DNA from: Dehalococcoidia bacterium
Lineage (GTDB): Bacteria > Chloroflexota > Dehalococcoidia > SHXV01
NCBI GenBank assembly: GCA_009693105.1
Contig: SHXV01000006.1
Span: forward strand, 1-46,573
DNA: 46,573 bases
Direction: 5' to 3'
The position numbers and the translations under genes are program-made. The number at the start of each line of letters is the position of its first letter. Positions within the stretch are counted from its first letter, which is position 1. The notes beneath the pieces were generated by a model. That model had not been told where the DNA came from and made no database searches. It saw only the letters and a program-made list of their open reading frames with translations. Of the stretch, positions 12,147 through 21,329 are shown one piece after another.

Positions 12147-13523
12147 ATGGTCACCGAGAAGCTTCCTCCCCATAACGTTGAAGCAGAAGAAGCGGTCCTG
12201 GCCTCCATCCTTGTGGATGCGGAGGCGGTTTCGCGCGTCGCCGGGAACCTGCGCCCATCCGACTTCTTCCGGGACCGCAACGGCTGGGTGTTCGAAGTTT
12301 GCCTGGAGCTCTGGGAACGCAACGAATCGATCGACGCCCTCACCGTCGCCCATGAGCTGTCCCGCAAGGACCGGCTGGACGATGTTGGGGGCATCGCCTT
12401 CCTCTCCCGCATCGTCACGGAGCTGCCCACGCCCATCGGGGTGGAGCACTACGCGGGCATCGTGGAGCGGGACGCGCTGTACCGGCGGCTCATCGGCGCG
12501 GCCGGGCAGATCGCCCAGTTGGCGTATGAGGGCGGGCCGGACGCGGACCATGCGCTCAACCGCGCCGAAATGCTTCTGCTCACCCTGCGCGGGGGCGAGC
12601 GTCAACGCGATTTCGTTCACATCCGCCAGCTCATCGATTCCTTCCTGGAAGAACCGCCTGAGGGCGAAGGAGCGGGAGCGCCCCTTGCCATCGTCCGCAC
12701 CGGGTTCATGGACCTGGATACGCTGTTAGGCGGGCTGAAGCGGTCGGACCTGATCATCCTTGCCGCCCGCCCCAGCCTGGGCAAGACCAGCCTGGCGCTG
12801 AACTTCGCCCGCAACGCCGCCGTGGGCCAACGGGCGAAGGTGGCCGTGTTCTCCCTGGAAATGTCGGCGGACCAGGTGGCGCAACGGCTGCTGTCCCTGG
12901 AGGCGCGCGTCAACTCCACCCGGCTGCGCCTGGGCGAGCACACGGAACCGGAGGAGCGCCGGCTCATGCGGGCGCACGGGACACTAGCCGAGTGCGAGAT
13001 CTACATCGACGACTCGCCGGTCCTCTACATCCCGGACATGCGGGCAAAGGTGCGCAGGCTGGAGATGGCGCACGGCCTGGACCTCATCATCGTGGACTAT
13101 CTCCAGCTTATGCACGGCAACATGAGCGAAAACCGGGTGCAGGAGATCAGTTACATCTCGCGTTCGCTCAAAGAGCTGGCGCGGGAGATGAACGTGCCGA
13201 TCATCGCGGTCTCCCAGCTCTCCCGCGCGGTGGAGGCGCGGCCCAGCCGCATCCCCATGCTGAGCGACCTTCGGGAAAGCGGCAGCATTGAGCAGGACGC
13301 GGACGTGGTGATGTTCATCTACCGGGAGGACATGTATATCCGCCGGGAGGAATGGCAGGACTCCCACCCGGAAATGCCGGGCGATGCCTATCCCCAGGGG
13401 CTGGCCCAGATCATCGTGGCCAAGCACCGCAATGGGCCGGTGGGGCGGGTCGACCTTCGCTTCCGCCAGGAGTACACCGCCTTTGAAGACCTTCTGCTGC
13501 GGGAGGAGGACACCAACGTCTAA
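12147..13523 (+). CDS. dnaB: Replicative DNA helicase DnaB
   Basis: LPPHNVEAEEAVLASIL; LAARPSLGKTSLALNFARNAA; DLIIVDYLQLM; SQLSRAVE. Confidence 0.97.
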   Translation: MVTEKLPPHNVEAEEAVLASILVDAEAVSRVAGNLRPSDFFRDRNGWVFEVCLELWERNESIDALTVAHELSRKDRLDDVGGIAFLSRIVTELPTPIGVEHYAGIVERDALYRRLIGAAGQIAQLAYEGGPDADHALNRAEMLLLTLRGGERQRDFVHIRQLIDSFLEEPPEGEGAGAPLAIVRTGFMDLDTLLGGLKRSDLIILAARPSLGKTSLALNFARNAAVGQRAKVAVFSLEMSADQVAQRLLSLEARVNSTRLRLGEHTEPEERRLMRAHGTLAECEIYIDDSPVLYIPDMRAKVRRLEMAHGLDLIIVDYLQLMHGNMSENRVQEISYISRSLKELAREMNVPIIAVSQLSRAVEARPSRIPMLSDLRESGSIEQDADVVMFIYREDMYIRREEWQDSHPEMPGDAYPQGLAQIIVAKHRNGPVGRVDLRFRQEYTAFEDLLLREEDTNV

Positions 13524-13545
13524 CGCACGCGGGAGGGAGGGTCCG

Positions 13546-14274
13546 ATGCCCGGCGGCCGCTTTCCCGGGTACCCGGCGAAATCGGCGCAGTTAGCGGTGC
13601 CCGCCGCCTTCTTCGCCGAAGTGCTGCCCCGGCTGGCGGCGCGGCCGGCGGACTTGGTGGTGGCGACGTACGCATTCTTCGCCCTGGGGCGCAAGCGCGG
13701 GTTCCCCCGCTACGTCACCGGCGAAGAGCTGCGGGCGGATGAGTCGCTGCGGGCGGCGCTGGCGGCGGCGCTCCACGCGGGCGTAGGGGATGGGGCCGAC
13801 CTTGACGCCGCGCTGGCGTTCTCGCTCCAGACGCTGGAAGGGGAGGGGTTGCTCCTTCGCCTGGCGCTGGGAGAGGGAGGGGGCGCCTACTTTCTCCCCA
13901 CTCCCGCCGACCGCAGGGGGATGGAGCGGCTCCGGGGCGAGCAGGAACAGCGCCGTGTCGCTCCGCCGGCGCCGGCGGAGCGCTCGGTCACAGAGCCGGA
14001 CATCATCGCCTGGTACGAGGGCGCCATTGGCACGGTACCGCCGATGTTGCTGGATGAGCTGCGGGAGGCGGAGGGGACCTACCCGGCGGGCTGGATCGAG
14101 GACGCATTCCGGGAGGCCGCCGCCCTCAATGTCCGCAATTGGCGCTACGTCCTACGTATTCTGGAACGATGGGCCGAAGAGGGCCGGGGAGAGCATGAAG
14201 AGACTGAACGAGATCCTGCCGAAGAGCAACGAGAGCGCTATTTTGGCGGACGCTGGGGCGGCCTCCTTCGCTGA
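13546..14274 (+). CDS. DnaD-domain protein (primosome-type)
   Basis: C-terminal ITEP-like block TEPDIIAWYEGAIGTVPPMLLDELREAEGTYPAGWIEDAFREAAALNVRNWRYVLRILERW is a typical DnaD signature. Confidence 0.85.
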   Translation: MPGGRFPGYPAKSAQLAVPAAFFAEVLPRLAARPADLVVATYAFFALGRKRGFPRYVTGEELRADESLRAALAAALHAGVGDGADLDAALAFSLQTLEGEGLLLRLALGEGGGAYFLPTPADRRGMERLRGEQEQRRVAPPAPAERSVTEPDIIAWYEGAIGTVPPMLLDELREAEGTYPAGWIEDAFREAAALNVRNWRYVLRILERWAEEGRGEHEETERDPAEEQRERYFGGRWGGLLR

Positions 14275-15595
14275 GGAGGAGGCGGACGGGCGCTGCCCGC
14301 TCTGTGGCGGCTCTGGGTTCATCCGGAGGACCACCTCCTTGGACGACCCCAACTTCGGCAAGGCGTTCCCCTGCCGCTGCGTCGCCGATGAATCGGGCGA
14401 TGCGCGGCTAGAACGGCTGAGCCGCTACAGCAACCTGCGTGAGCTCTCCCGCCATCGCTTCGATACGCTGGTGCGGCGGGGACGGAGCAGCGTGCCGGAA
14501 CACCAGGAGCGGTTCGCCCAGGCGGTGGCCCTGGCGGAGGCGTACGCGGAGGTGCCGGAGGGGTGGCTGGTGCTGTGCGGCCCCAGCGGCTCCGGCAAGA
14601 CGCACCTGGCGGCGGCGATGGCGAACCGGATCATCGAGCGCGGCCAGCCGGTGATGTTCATGATCGTGGCGGATCTGCTGGACCACCTGCGGGCGGCCTA
14701 CGCGCCAGACGCCGACCTCTCCTACGACAAGCTGTTTGAGCAGGTGCGCAACGCACATGTGCTGGTGCTAGATGACCTGGGGGGCCAGAGCGCAACCGAC
14801 TGGGCGGAGGAGAAGCTGTACCAGATCATCAACCACCGCTACAACACCGGCGCCGCCACCATCGTCACCCTGGCCCGGCCGCTGGAGCGGCTGGAGGAGC
14901 GGCTGCGCACCCGCCTGGGAGATGAACGGATCGCGCGGGTGCTCACGCTGGAGAGCGGCGCTCCGGCGGCGCACATCGATGACGGCATGGACCAGGCGAT
15001 GCTGCGCGGCATGACGTTTGAGTCGTTCGATACGAAGGACATGAGCCTGTCCGCGGAGGCCCGGCGAACGTTGGAAAACGCGTACCAGCTGGCGCTGGCG
15101 TTCGCGCAGGAGCCGGAGGGGTGGCTGGTGTTCTACGGCCCGCCCGGGTCGGGCAAGACGCACCTTGCGGCGGCCATCGGCAACGTATGCCGTCGCTCCG
15201 GCATGGCGGTGCAGTTCCAGTTTGTGCCGGACCTGCTCGATCACCTCCGCTCCAGCTTCCGGCCGGACAGCCCCGTGAGCTACGACGACCTGTTCGAGCG
15301 GGTGCGGGCAGTGCCGCTCCTCATCCTGGACGACTTCGGAGCCCACTCCACCAGTCCCTGGGCGCAAGAGAAGCTGTACCAGATCATCAACTACCGCTAC
15401 ACGTCCCGGCTCCCCACCGTCATCACGACGAGCCAGCCGGTGGAGGAGATGGACGAGCGCCTGGTGACGCGCTTCAGCGACCACAAGGTCTCGGCCGTGA
15501 TCCCGACGCTTGCGCCGTCACGCACGATTCGGGCGGCCGAGCCGGCGGAGCGCCCGCGGGGAGGGAGCCGAGGAGGCCGCCGGACCGGGCGATGA
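14195..15595 (+). CDS. DnaC/IstB-type AAA+ ATPase with Zn-binding N-terminus and two tandem ATPase domains
   Basis: CPLCGGSGF...CRC; two Walker A motifs (GPSGSGKTHLAAAMAN, GPPGSGKTHLAAAIGN) and two Walker B motifs (VLVLDDLGGQ, LLILDDFGAH), each followed by EKLYQIIN(H/Y)RY; overlaps the DnaD-like ORF by 80 nt if the ATG at 14195 is used. Confidence 0.85.
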   Translation: MKRLNEILPKSNESAILADAGAASFAEEEADGRCPLCGGSGFIRRTTSLDDPNFGKAFPCRCVADESGDARLERLSRYSNLRELSRHRFDTLVRRGRSSVPEHQERFAQAVALAEAYAEVPEGWLVLCGPSGSGKTHLAAAMANRIIERGQPVMFMIVADLLDHLRAAYAPDADLSYDKLFEQVRNAHVLVLDDLGGQSATDWAEEKLYQIINHRYNTGAATIVTLARPLERLEERLRTRLGDERIARVLTLESGAPAAHIDDGMDQAMLRGMTFESFDTKDMSLSAEARRTLENAYQLALAFAQEPEGWLVFYGPPGSGKTHLAAAIGNVCRRSGMAVQFQFVPDLLDHLRSSFRPDSPVSYDDLFERVRAVPLLILDDFGAHSTSPWAQEKLYQIINYRYTSRLPTVITTSQPVEEMDERLVTRFSDHKVSAVIPTLAPSRTIRAAEPAERPRGGSRGGRRTGR

Positions 15596-15743
15596 AGCTG
15601 TGGGGATCGTTTAGGCCGCTACTCTATCGCAGCTATAGGCGATACGGAACACGGAATGCTTGCGTTGGAAACGCTCCCTGCCCTATACTCCCGCGCGGTA
15701 GCCGGGGAAATACCGGGCAAATGACACAAGGAGGGACAAGACT

Positions 15744-16037
15744 TTGGAGTTCGCGGACAAGACGCTCACGTGCAGGGATTGCAGCTCAGAGTTCGTGTTC
15801 ACCGCGGGTGAACAGGGCTTCTATCTGGAGAAGGGGCTTCTTAACGAACCCCAGCGCTGCCCGGACTGCAGGCTGACGCGCCGGCGTGAGCGCTCCAACG
15901 GTTCCCGCGAGATGACACAGGTCACCTGCGCTTCCTGCGGAACAGAGACATCGGTCCCCTTCGTCCCTCGATTGGAACGCCCGGTCTACTGCAGCACCTG
16001 CTTTGAGCAGGTCCGCTCCGGGGCGATCTCCACCTAG
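15744..16037 (+). CDS. Zinc-ribbon domain protein (CxxC repeats)
   Basis: TLTCRDCSSEFVFTAGEQGFYLEKGLLNEPQRCPDCR...VTCASCGTETSVPFVPRLERPVYCSTCFEQVR; TTG start after AGGAGGG. Confidence 0.85.
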   Translation: MEFADKTLTCRDCSSEFVFTAGEQGFYLEKGLLNEPQRCPDCRLTRRRERSNGSREMTQVTCASCGTETSVPFVPRLERPVYCSTCFEQVRSGAIST

Positions 16038-16058
16038 CTCGCAGGCGCCGTCGATCGT

Positions 16059-16087
16059 AAAGGACTCGCCCTTCGGGCGAGTCCTTT
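16059..16087. terminator. Bidirectional intrinsic terminator between the zinc-ribbon gene and moaE
   Basis: AAAGGACTCGCCC-TTC-GGGCGAGTCCTTT between convergent genes. Confidence 0.9.
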
Positions 16088-16108
16088 CTCTGCCTTTCCC
16101 CACGGAGC

Positions 16109-16525
16109 TTAGTGGACTTCGCAGCTCTCGATCCACTCCTCCCCGTTATCCCACACTTCCTTCTTCCACACCGGCACCGACTCCTTGAGCCGGTCGATAG
16201 CGTAGTGACACGCCTCCAGCGCCTCCTTGCGGTGGGCGGCGGACACTGCGATGCCGACGCTGGCCTCTCCGATCTCCAGCCGCCCGATCCGGTGCAGCAT
16301 GGCCACTTCGGCGATATCCCAGCGGTCGCGCACTTCCTCCGCGATCACGCCCATCTGGCGGATGGCCAGCGGGGGGTAGGCATCGTACTCCAGGTACTGG
16401 ACGTTGCGCCCCAGGTTGTTGTTTCGCACGACACCGAGGAACAGGGCGATGCCGCCCGCATCCGGACGGGCGACCGCATCGATGAGCGCCTGGGATTCGA
16501 TAGGGTCACGGATGATCTCAAACAT
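16109..16525 (-). CDS. moaE: Molybdopterin synthase catalytic subunit MoaE
   Basis: GGIALFLGVVRNNNLGRNVQYLEYDAYPPLAIRQM...AHRKEALEACHYAIDRLKESVPVWKKE. Confidence 0.95.
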   Translation of the reverse strand: MFEIIRDPIESQALIDAVARPDAGGIALFLGVVRNNNLGRNVQYLEYDAYPPLAIRQMGVIAEEVRDRWDIAEVAMLHRIGRLEIGEASVGIAVSAAHRKEALEACHYAIDRLKESVPVWKKEVWDNGEEWIESCEVH

Positions 16526-16775
16526 GGGCGCCTCCGCTGACCGGGGGGATCAACGCTACTTCGTCGCCATCGTGCAGTGGAAGATCGGCAGAAGCGTACT
16601 CCGCGTTGACAGCGAAGACCACGTTCGGCCCGATCATCCCCAGCACGGGGAGAGCGGCGACAATACGCTCACGCAATGCCTCCACCGGCAGTCCTTCCGG
16701 GATGTCCAAGACGGCCTCCCGCACTCCGGCGGTGTCGGCGAGCATGGCAAAGAGCAGCACCTTGATTCGCGCCAT
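16518..16775 (-). CDS. moaD: MoaD/ThiS-family sulfur carrier (molybdopterin synthase small subunit)
   Basis: MARIKVLLFAMLADTAGV...VNAEYASADLPLHDGDEVALIPPVSGG; overlaps moaE by 8 nt. Confidence 0.88.
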   Translation of the reverse strand: MARIKVLLFAMLADTAGVREAVLDIPEGLPVEALRERIVAALPVLGMIGPNVVFAVNAEYASADLPLHDGDEVALIPPVSGGAHV

Positions 16776-16851
16776 GGCACGTCCTCCGCTCCCCAGTATA
16801 GCGGCGGCGTGATCGTAGCGTCGCCAGAATGCCGCGTCTATACTGCGGGGC

Positions 16852-17607
16852 ATGGGAACGTTTGACCTGCTGCGAACGCTGGGAGGGGCGGCCATGGGGC
16901 TGGCCTGTCCCGCTGTGTGCGCCGGTTGCGGCACTGCGGGGGACGCGTTTCTGTGCGAGCGCTGCCTCGCCGCTCTCCCCCGAGCGGACGGCCCGCGCTG
17001 CTCCCGCTGCTGGGATGCGCTGGCGGCGCCGGGGCTCTGCCGCCACTGCGCCGGGCGGCCTCCCGGATTCGACATGCTGCGCTCCCCCTTCGCGCTGGAG
17101 GGGGTGGCGCGGGAGGCGGTGCACCGGCTGAAGTACGGCGGGCTGGCGGCGGCCGGACCAGCGCTGGCGGAACGCATGGCGGCGGCATGGCGGGACTGGG
17201 ACGTCACCATCGACATCGTCGTTCCTACGCCGCTCCATCCCCGCCGGCAACGCATCCGCGGGTACAACCAGGCGGCGGTGCTGGCAAGGCCGCTGGCCAG
17301 CGCTCTCGGCATTCCCCTTGCACACGACGCCATCCGGCGATCACGGGCCACACCGCCGCTGGCGGCGGGAGAGGGCCGTGACGCCCGCTGGCAGGCGCTG
17401 GACCGCGCCTTCGCGCCCGGGCCGGGCCGGACGGCCATCGCCGGCAGACGGGTGCTCCTCATCGACGACGTGGCGACGACGGGGGCGACGCTGTCTGCCG
17501 GCGCGGAGACGCTGCGAGCGGTGGGCGCGACGGGCGTCATCGCGCTCGTCTTCGCTCGCGACGGGTCGGCGGCCCCTTCCCCCGCCAGCCCAGATGGCGA
17601 CAGATGA
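16852..17607 (+). CDS. comF: ComF-family phosphoribosyltransferase
   Basis: CxxC zinc region, VPTPLHPRRQRIRGYNQAAVLARPLA, VLLIDDVATTGATL. Confidence 0.92.
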   Translation: MGTFDLLRTLGGAAMGLACPAVCAGCGTAGDAFLCERCLAALPRADGPRCSRCWDALAAPGLCRHCAGRPPGFDMLRSPFALEGVAREAVHRLKYGGLAAAGPALAERMAAAWRDWDVTIDIVVPTPLHPRRQRIRGYNQAAVLARPLASALGIPLAHDAIRRSRATPPLAAGEGRDARWQALDRAFAPGPGRTAIAGRRVLLIDDVATTGATLSAGAETLRAVGATGVIALVFARDGSAAPSPASPDGDR

Positions 17608-18722
17608 ACCACCGGCCTCACCTCGTCGTTTTCCTCGGCGAGCTGGGGGACAGCGCCGCGGAGCGGATGGTGGCGGACGCCCGCTACGCCGCCACCTTCG
17701 ACGCGCTGGAGACGGCGCTCTCCACGGGGGCGTACGCCTCCGCCGTCCTGATCACGGATGCGCCGCCCCCGGCGGCGGCGGGAGCGATCCCGGCCGGAGT
17801 CGAGGTCCTCATCGATCGGAGCCCGTTCACGTTCGATGGACGGCTGAAGGGGATCGTGGCCGACCGTGGCATGGAATCGATGGTCTATTTCGGGGGCGGC
17901 AGCGTGCCCTTGCTTGAGGCCGAGGCGTTCCGCCAGATCGCCGCCAAGCTAGCGGAGCCGGGGATCGTGACGAACAACCTGTATTCCGCCGACCTCATCG
18001 GCGTCTCCCCCGCCTCAGCGGTGCAGGAGGTCACCCAGCCCTTCGCCAGCGATAATCCGCTGCCACGCCTCCTCCGTGACGCGACGAACCTGCCGGTGCA
18101 GGCGCTGGAACGAACGGCGACGACCCAGTTCGACATCGACTCTCCCGCCGACCTGCGTATCCTGGCGGCCTCCGGGACGGGCGGACCTCGCCTGGGCGCG
18201 ATGCTGGCTTCGCTGGCGCTGGACGTGGGCGATCTCCACCGGGCGATGGCGCTGTTTACCGATGCGGAGGCAGAGATACTGGTGGCCGGGAGGGTCGGCA
18301 GTCAGGTATGGCGGCAGATAGAGCAGGACAGCGCCTGCCGGGTGCGCATGCTTTCGGAGGAGCGCGGCATGCAGGCGGACGGGCGGCTGGACGAGGGCCG
18401 CGTGCGTAGCATCCTGGGCTTTCACCTGGCCAACGTAGGCGACACGCGCTTCTTCGCCGACCTGGCGGAGCTTGGCGATGTCGCTTTCGTCGATTACCGG
18501 GTGATCATGGCCCACTTCGGGGAGCTGCCGGGCCGCTCCGACCGCTTCGCCGCCGACCTCCGCCAGCCTGCCGCCATCGCCAATCCGATGCTGCGCCGGT
18601 TCGTGGAGGCGGCGATGAACGCGCCCAGACCGGTCATCCTGGGCGGGCATTCGCTCGTCGCGGGAGGGCTGCTGGCGCTGATCGAGGCGGCGTGGCGGGA
18701 GCAGGAGCGGTCCGCCCGCTGA
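17604..18722 (+). CDS. Uncharacterised protein, nucleotidyltransferase (MobA/CofC-like fold) suspected
   Basis: [29 protein letters not shown]...[16 protein letters not shown] resembles NTP-transferase motifs; about 170 aa C-terminal part of unknown function. Confidence 0.5.
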   Translation: MNHRPHLVVFLGELGDSAAERMVADARYAATFDALETALSTGAYASAVLITDAPPPAAAGAIPAGVEVLIDRSPFTFDGRLKGIVADRGMESMVYFGGGSVPLLEAEAFRQIAAKLAEPGIVTNNLYSADLIGVSPASAVQEVTQPFASDNPLPRLLRDATNLPVQALERTATTQFDIDSPADLRILAASGTGGPRLGAMLASLALDVGDLHRAMALFTDAEAEILVAGRVGSQVWRQIEQDSACRVRMLSEERGMQADGRLDEGRVRSILGFHLANVGDTRFFADLAELGDVAFVDYRVIMAHFGELPGRSDRFAADLRQPAAIANPMLRRFVEAAMNAPRPVILGGHSLVAGGLLALIEAAWREQERSAR

Positions 18723-18733
18723 GGGTGCGAGCA

Positions 18734-18762
18734 TTTACGGCCTCCTCACTAGAACGTACAAT
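18734..18762 (+). promoter_or_regulatory. Promoter for pdxS
   Basis: TTTACG - 17 nt - TACAAT. Confidence 0.6.
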
Positions 18763-18793
18763 GGGTGGAGAGACATCCCGTTGTGAGGAACAA

Positions 18794-19684
18794 ATGGACG
18801 AACAACAGCGCGGAACCTGGAAGGTCAAGAGCGGACTGGCCCAGATGCTGAAGGGCGGCGTCATCATGGACGTGGTGACACCGGAGCACGCGAAGATCGC
18901 GGAGGAAGCGGGCGCCTGTTCCGTCATGGCGCTGGAACGCGTCCCCTCAGACATCCGCGCCGCCGGCGGCGTGGCCCGCATGTCTGACCCGGAGATCATC
19001 CTCCGGATCATGGAGGCGGTGTCCATTCCGGTCATGGCGAAGGTGCGCATCGGCCACTTCGTGGAAGCGCAGATACTGGAATCGCTGGGCATCGACTATA
19101 TCGATGAGTCGGAAGTGCTGACGCCTGCGGATGAGCGCCACCACGTGAACAAGCATGACTTCAAGGTACCGTTCGTCTGTGGCTGCCGGGACCTCGGGGA
19201 GGCGCTGCGGCGCATCTCTGAGGGCGCGGCGATGATTCGCACCAAGGGGGAGGCGGGCACCGGCAATATCGTGGAGGCGGTGCGGCACATGCGACAGGTG
19301 TGGGACGGCGTCCGCCGCATCCAGAACCTGCCGGATGACGAGTTGGCGGCAGAAGCGAAGGAGCTGGGCGCCCCCCTGGAGCTGGTGCAGGAAGTGAAGC
19401 GGCTGAAGCGGCTGCCCGTGGTCAACTTCGCCGCCGGGGGCGTGGCTACCCCTGCCGACGCCGCGCTCATGATGCAGCTTGGCGCCGATGGCGTCTTCGT
19501 CGGCTCGGGTATCTTCAAATCGGAGGAGCCGGAGCGCATGGCCCGCGCCATCGTCAAGGCGGTGACGCATTACCAGGACGCCGCGATCCTGGCGGAAGTG
19601 TCCCGGGGGCTGGGCAAGGCGATGCCCGGCATCGAGATAAGTACGCTAGCGAAGGAGGAGCTCCTGGCGAGCCGAGGCTGGTAA
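18794..19684 (+). CDS. pdxS: Pyridoxal 5'-phosphate synthase lyase subunit PdxS
   Basis: [55 protein letters not shown]. Confidence 0.97.
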   Translation: MDEQQRGTWKVKSGLAQMLKGGVIMDVVTPEHAKIAEEAGACSVMALERVPSDIRAAGGVARMSDPEIILRIMEAVSIPVMAKVRIGHFVEAQILESLGIDYIDESEVLTPADERHHVNKHDFKVPFVCGCRDLGEALRRISEGAAMIRTKGEAGTGNIVEAVRHMRQVWDGVRRIQNLPDDELAAEAKELGAPLELVQEVKRLKRLPVVNFAAGGVATPADAALMMQLGADGVFVGSGIFKSEEPERMARAIVKAVTHYQDAAILAEVSRGLGKAMPGIEISTLAKEELLASRGW

Positions 19685-19714
19685 CCCTGCCCGGCCCGAC
19701 CGGCAGGGAACACG

Positions 19715-20317
19715 ATGACGCGCATTGGAGTTCTGGCCCTGCAGGGGGATTTCGCCGAACACCTCACGATGCTCCGCTCTCTGGATGTGGAAGCGCGAGC
19801 GGTGCGCTTGCCCCGCGACCTTGAAGACCTCGATGGCCTCATCCTCCCCGGCGGCGAAAGCACAACGATAAGCCGGCTGGCGGATGCGTACGGGCTGGTG
19901 GAGCCGCTCCGGGCGTTCGCGGGGGCGGGCAAAGCGCTGTGGGGCACCTGCGCCGGCGCGATCTACCTGGCGCGCTCCGCGCCTGACCTAGACCGCCCGA
20001 CACTGGGGCTCATCGACATCGAGGTCCGGCGCAACGCCTTTGGTCGCCAGATCGACAGCTTTGAGATCGATTTGCCCATCGCGGGAATCGAGGGCGGGCC
20101 GTTCCACGCCGTGTTCATTCGCGCCCCCGTGATCGAAGCGACTGGACCGGACGTGACCGTGCTGGCGCGGCTGGAGGACGGACGCATCGTGGCCGTGCAA
20201 GAGGGCAACCGGCTGGCGACGGCGTTCCACCCGGAGCTGACCACGGACACACGGCTGCACCGTTACTTCGTCGCGCTGGCGGAGCGCGCCGTCCCGTCGA
20301 AGCGAGGCATGGCATGA
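19715..20317 (+). CDS. pdxT: Pyridoxal 5'-phosphate synthase glutaminase subunit PdxT
   Basis: IGVLALQGDFAEHLTML, LILPGGESTTISRL, LWGTCAGAIYLA, TAFHPELT. Confidence 0.96.
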   Translation: MTRIGVLALQGDFAEHLTMLRSLDVEARAVRLPRDLEDLDGLILPGGESTTISRLADAYGLVEPLRAFAGAGKALWGTCAGAIYLARSAPDLDRPTLGLIDIEVRRNAFGRQIDSFEIDLPIAGIEGGPFHAVFIRAPVIEATGPDVTVLARLEDGRIVAVQEGNRLATAFHPELTTDTRLHRYFVALAERAVPSKRGMA

Positions 20318-21321
20318 TCGCACGCGGCACCCGTCCCACCGATCTGCTGGCGCTGGTCTCCTTCGATGGCCGCGTGTTCCGCAATGAGGCGGTCACTTGG
20401 GATCGCCTCAGCCGCGCGCACCAGCCGCCCCGCGCCATAGAAAGCGCGCTGGACGGCGTGCTGTCCTTCGCCACGGGCAAGCACTCCTGGATCAGCGTGG
20501 AGGGGCAACGCATTCGGGCGCTGGTGAGCGGGCGCAAGCGAACGGCGGCCGCGGCGTGGGAAGTGGACACCCTCCTTGCCACGGACGATGAGCTCGCCGC
20601 TGCCCCGGACCTGCTGGCGCAGCTGGCAGAGGAAGCGTGCCGGGCGGGGGCGGAGCGGGTGTTTCTCCGCCTCATGGAGGACAGCCCAGCGCTGCGCGCG
20701 GCGGAACACGCCGGGTTTATCCCCTACCGGAAGGAACGCGTGTACATGCGCGCCGTCCCGCCCGCGGGGTGGCTGGCGGAGGAAGCGGCCCCGGCGGGGT
20801 TACGCCCGCGCCGCGACCATGATACGGGAGCGCTGTTCCGGCTCTACTGCGCCAGCACACCGGAAGCGGAGCGGGCGCTGGAGGCGGCGACGCTCAACCA
20901 GTGGCACGCCGCCCGCGAGCGCGATGGGTGCCGTGACCACGGCGAATTCGTCGTGGAAGAGCGCGATGGGCGGCTCTCCGGCTGGATTCGGGTGGCGCGG
21001 GACGGCCGCGTCAGCCGGATGATGGTGATAGCGCTGCAGCCGGAGTGCTGCGTGAGCGCGGAGGCGGCGCTGGCGGCATCGCTGCTGCGGCCGGGGCGCC
21101 GGGACCTGCCGGGCCCGGTTATCATGATGGTGCCGGAGCGCGTGGGTGGCGTCGCCCCCGCCCTGGAATCGCTGGGGTTCACGCATGAGCAAACCTACGT
21201 GGTGCTGGTGCAGCGCCTGGCGCAGACCGTACCGGTACCGGTGCGGCGACTCAGCTTTGTTCCCACGCGGCAGGGCAAGACCGTACCGGCGGGCCCGCCC
21301 TTTTCCACAGCGGTGCATTGA
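20314..21321 (+). CDS. GNAT-like acetyltransferase family protein
   Basis: Acetyl-CoA-binding-like region [39 protein letters not shown]. Confidence 0.6.
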   Translation: MIARGTRPTDLLALVSFDGRVFRNEAVTWDRLSRAHQPPRAIESALDGVLSFATGKHSWISVEGQRIRALVSGRKRTAAAAWEVDTLLATDDELAAAPDLLAQLAEEACRAGAERVFLRLMEDSPALRAAEHAGFIPYRKERVYMRAVPPAGWLAEEAAPAGLRPRRDHDTGALFRLYCASTPEAERALEAATLNQWHAARERDGCRDHGEFVVEERDGRLSGWIRVARDGRVSRMMVIALQPECCVSAEAALAASLLRPGRRDLPGPVIMMVPERVGGVAPALESLGFTHEQTYVVLVQRLAQTVPVPVRRLSFVPTRQGKTVPAGPPFSTAVH

Positions 21322-21329
21322 GGCAAACG

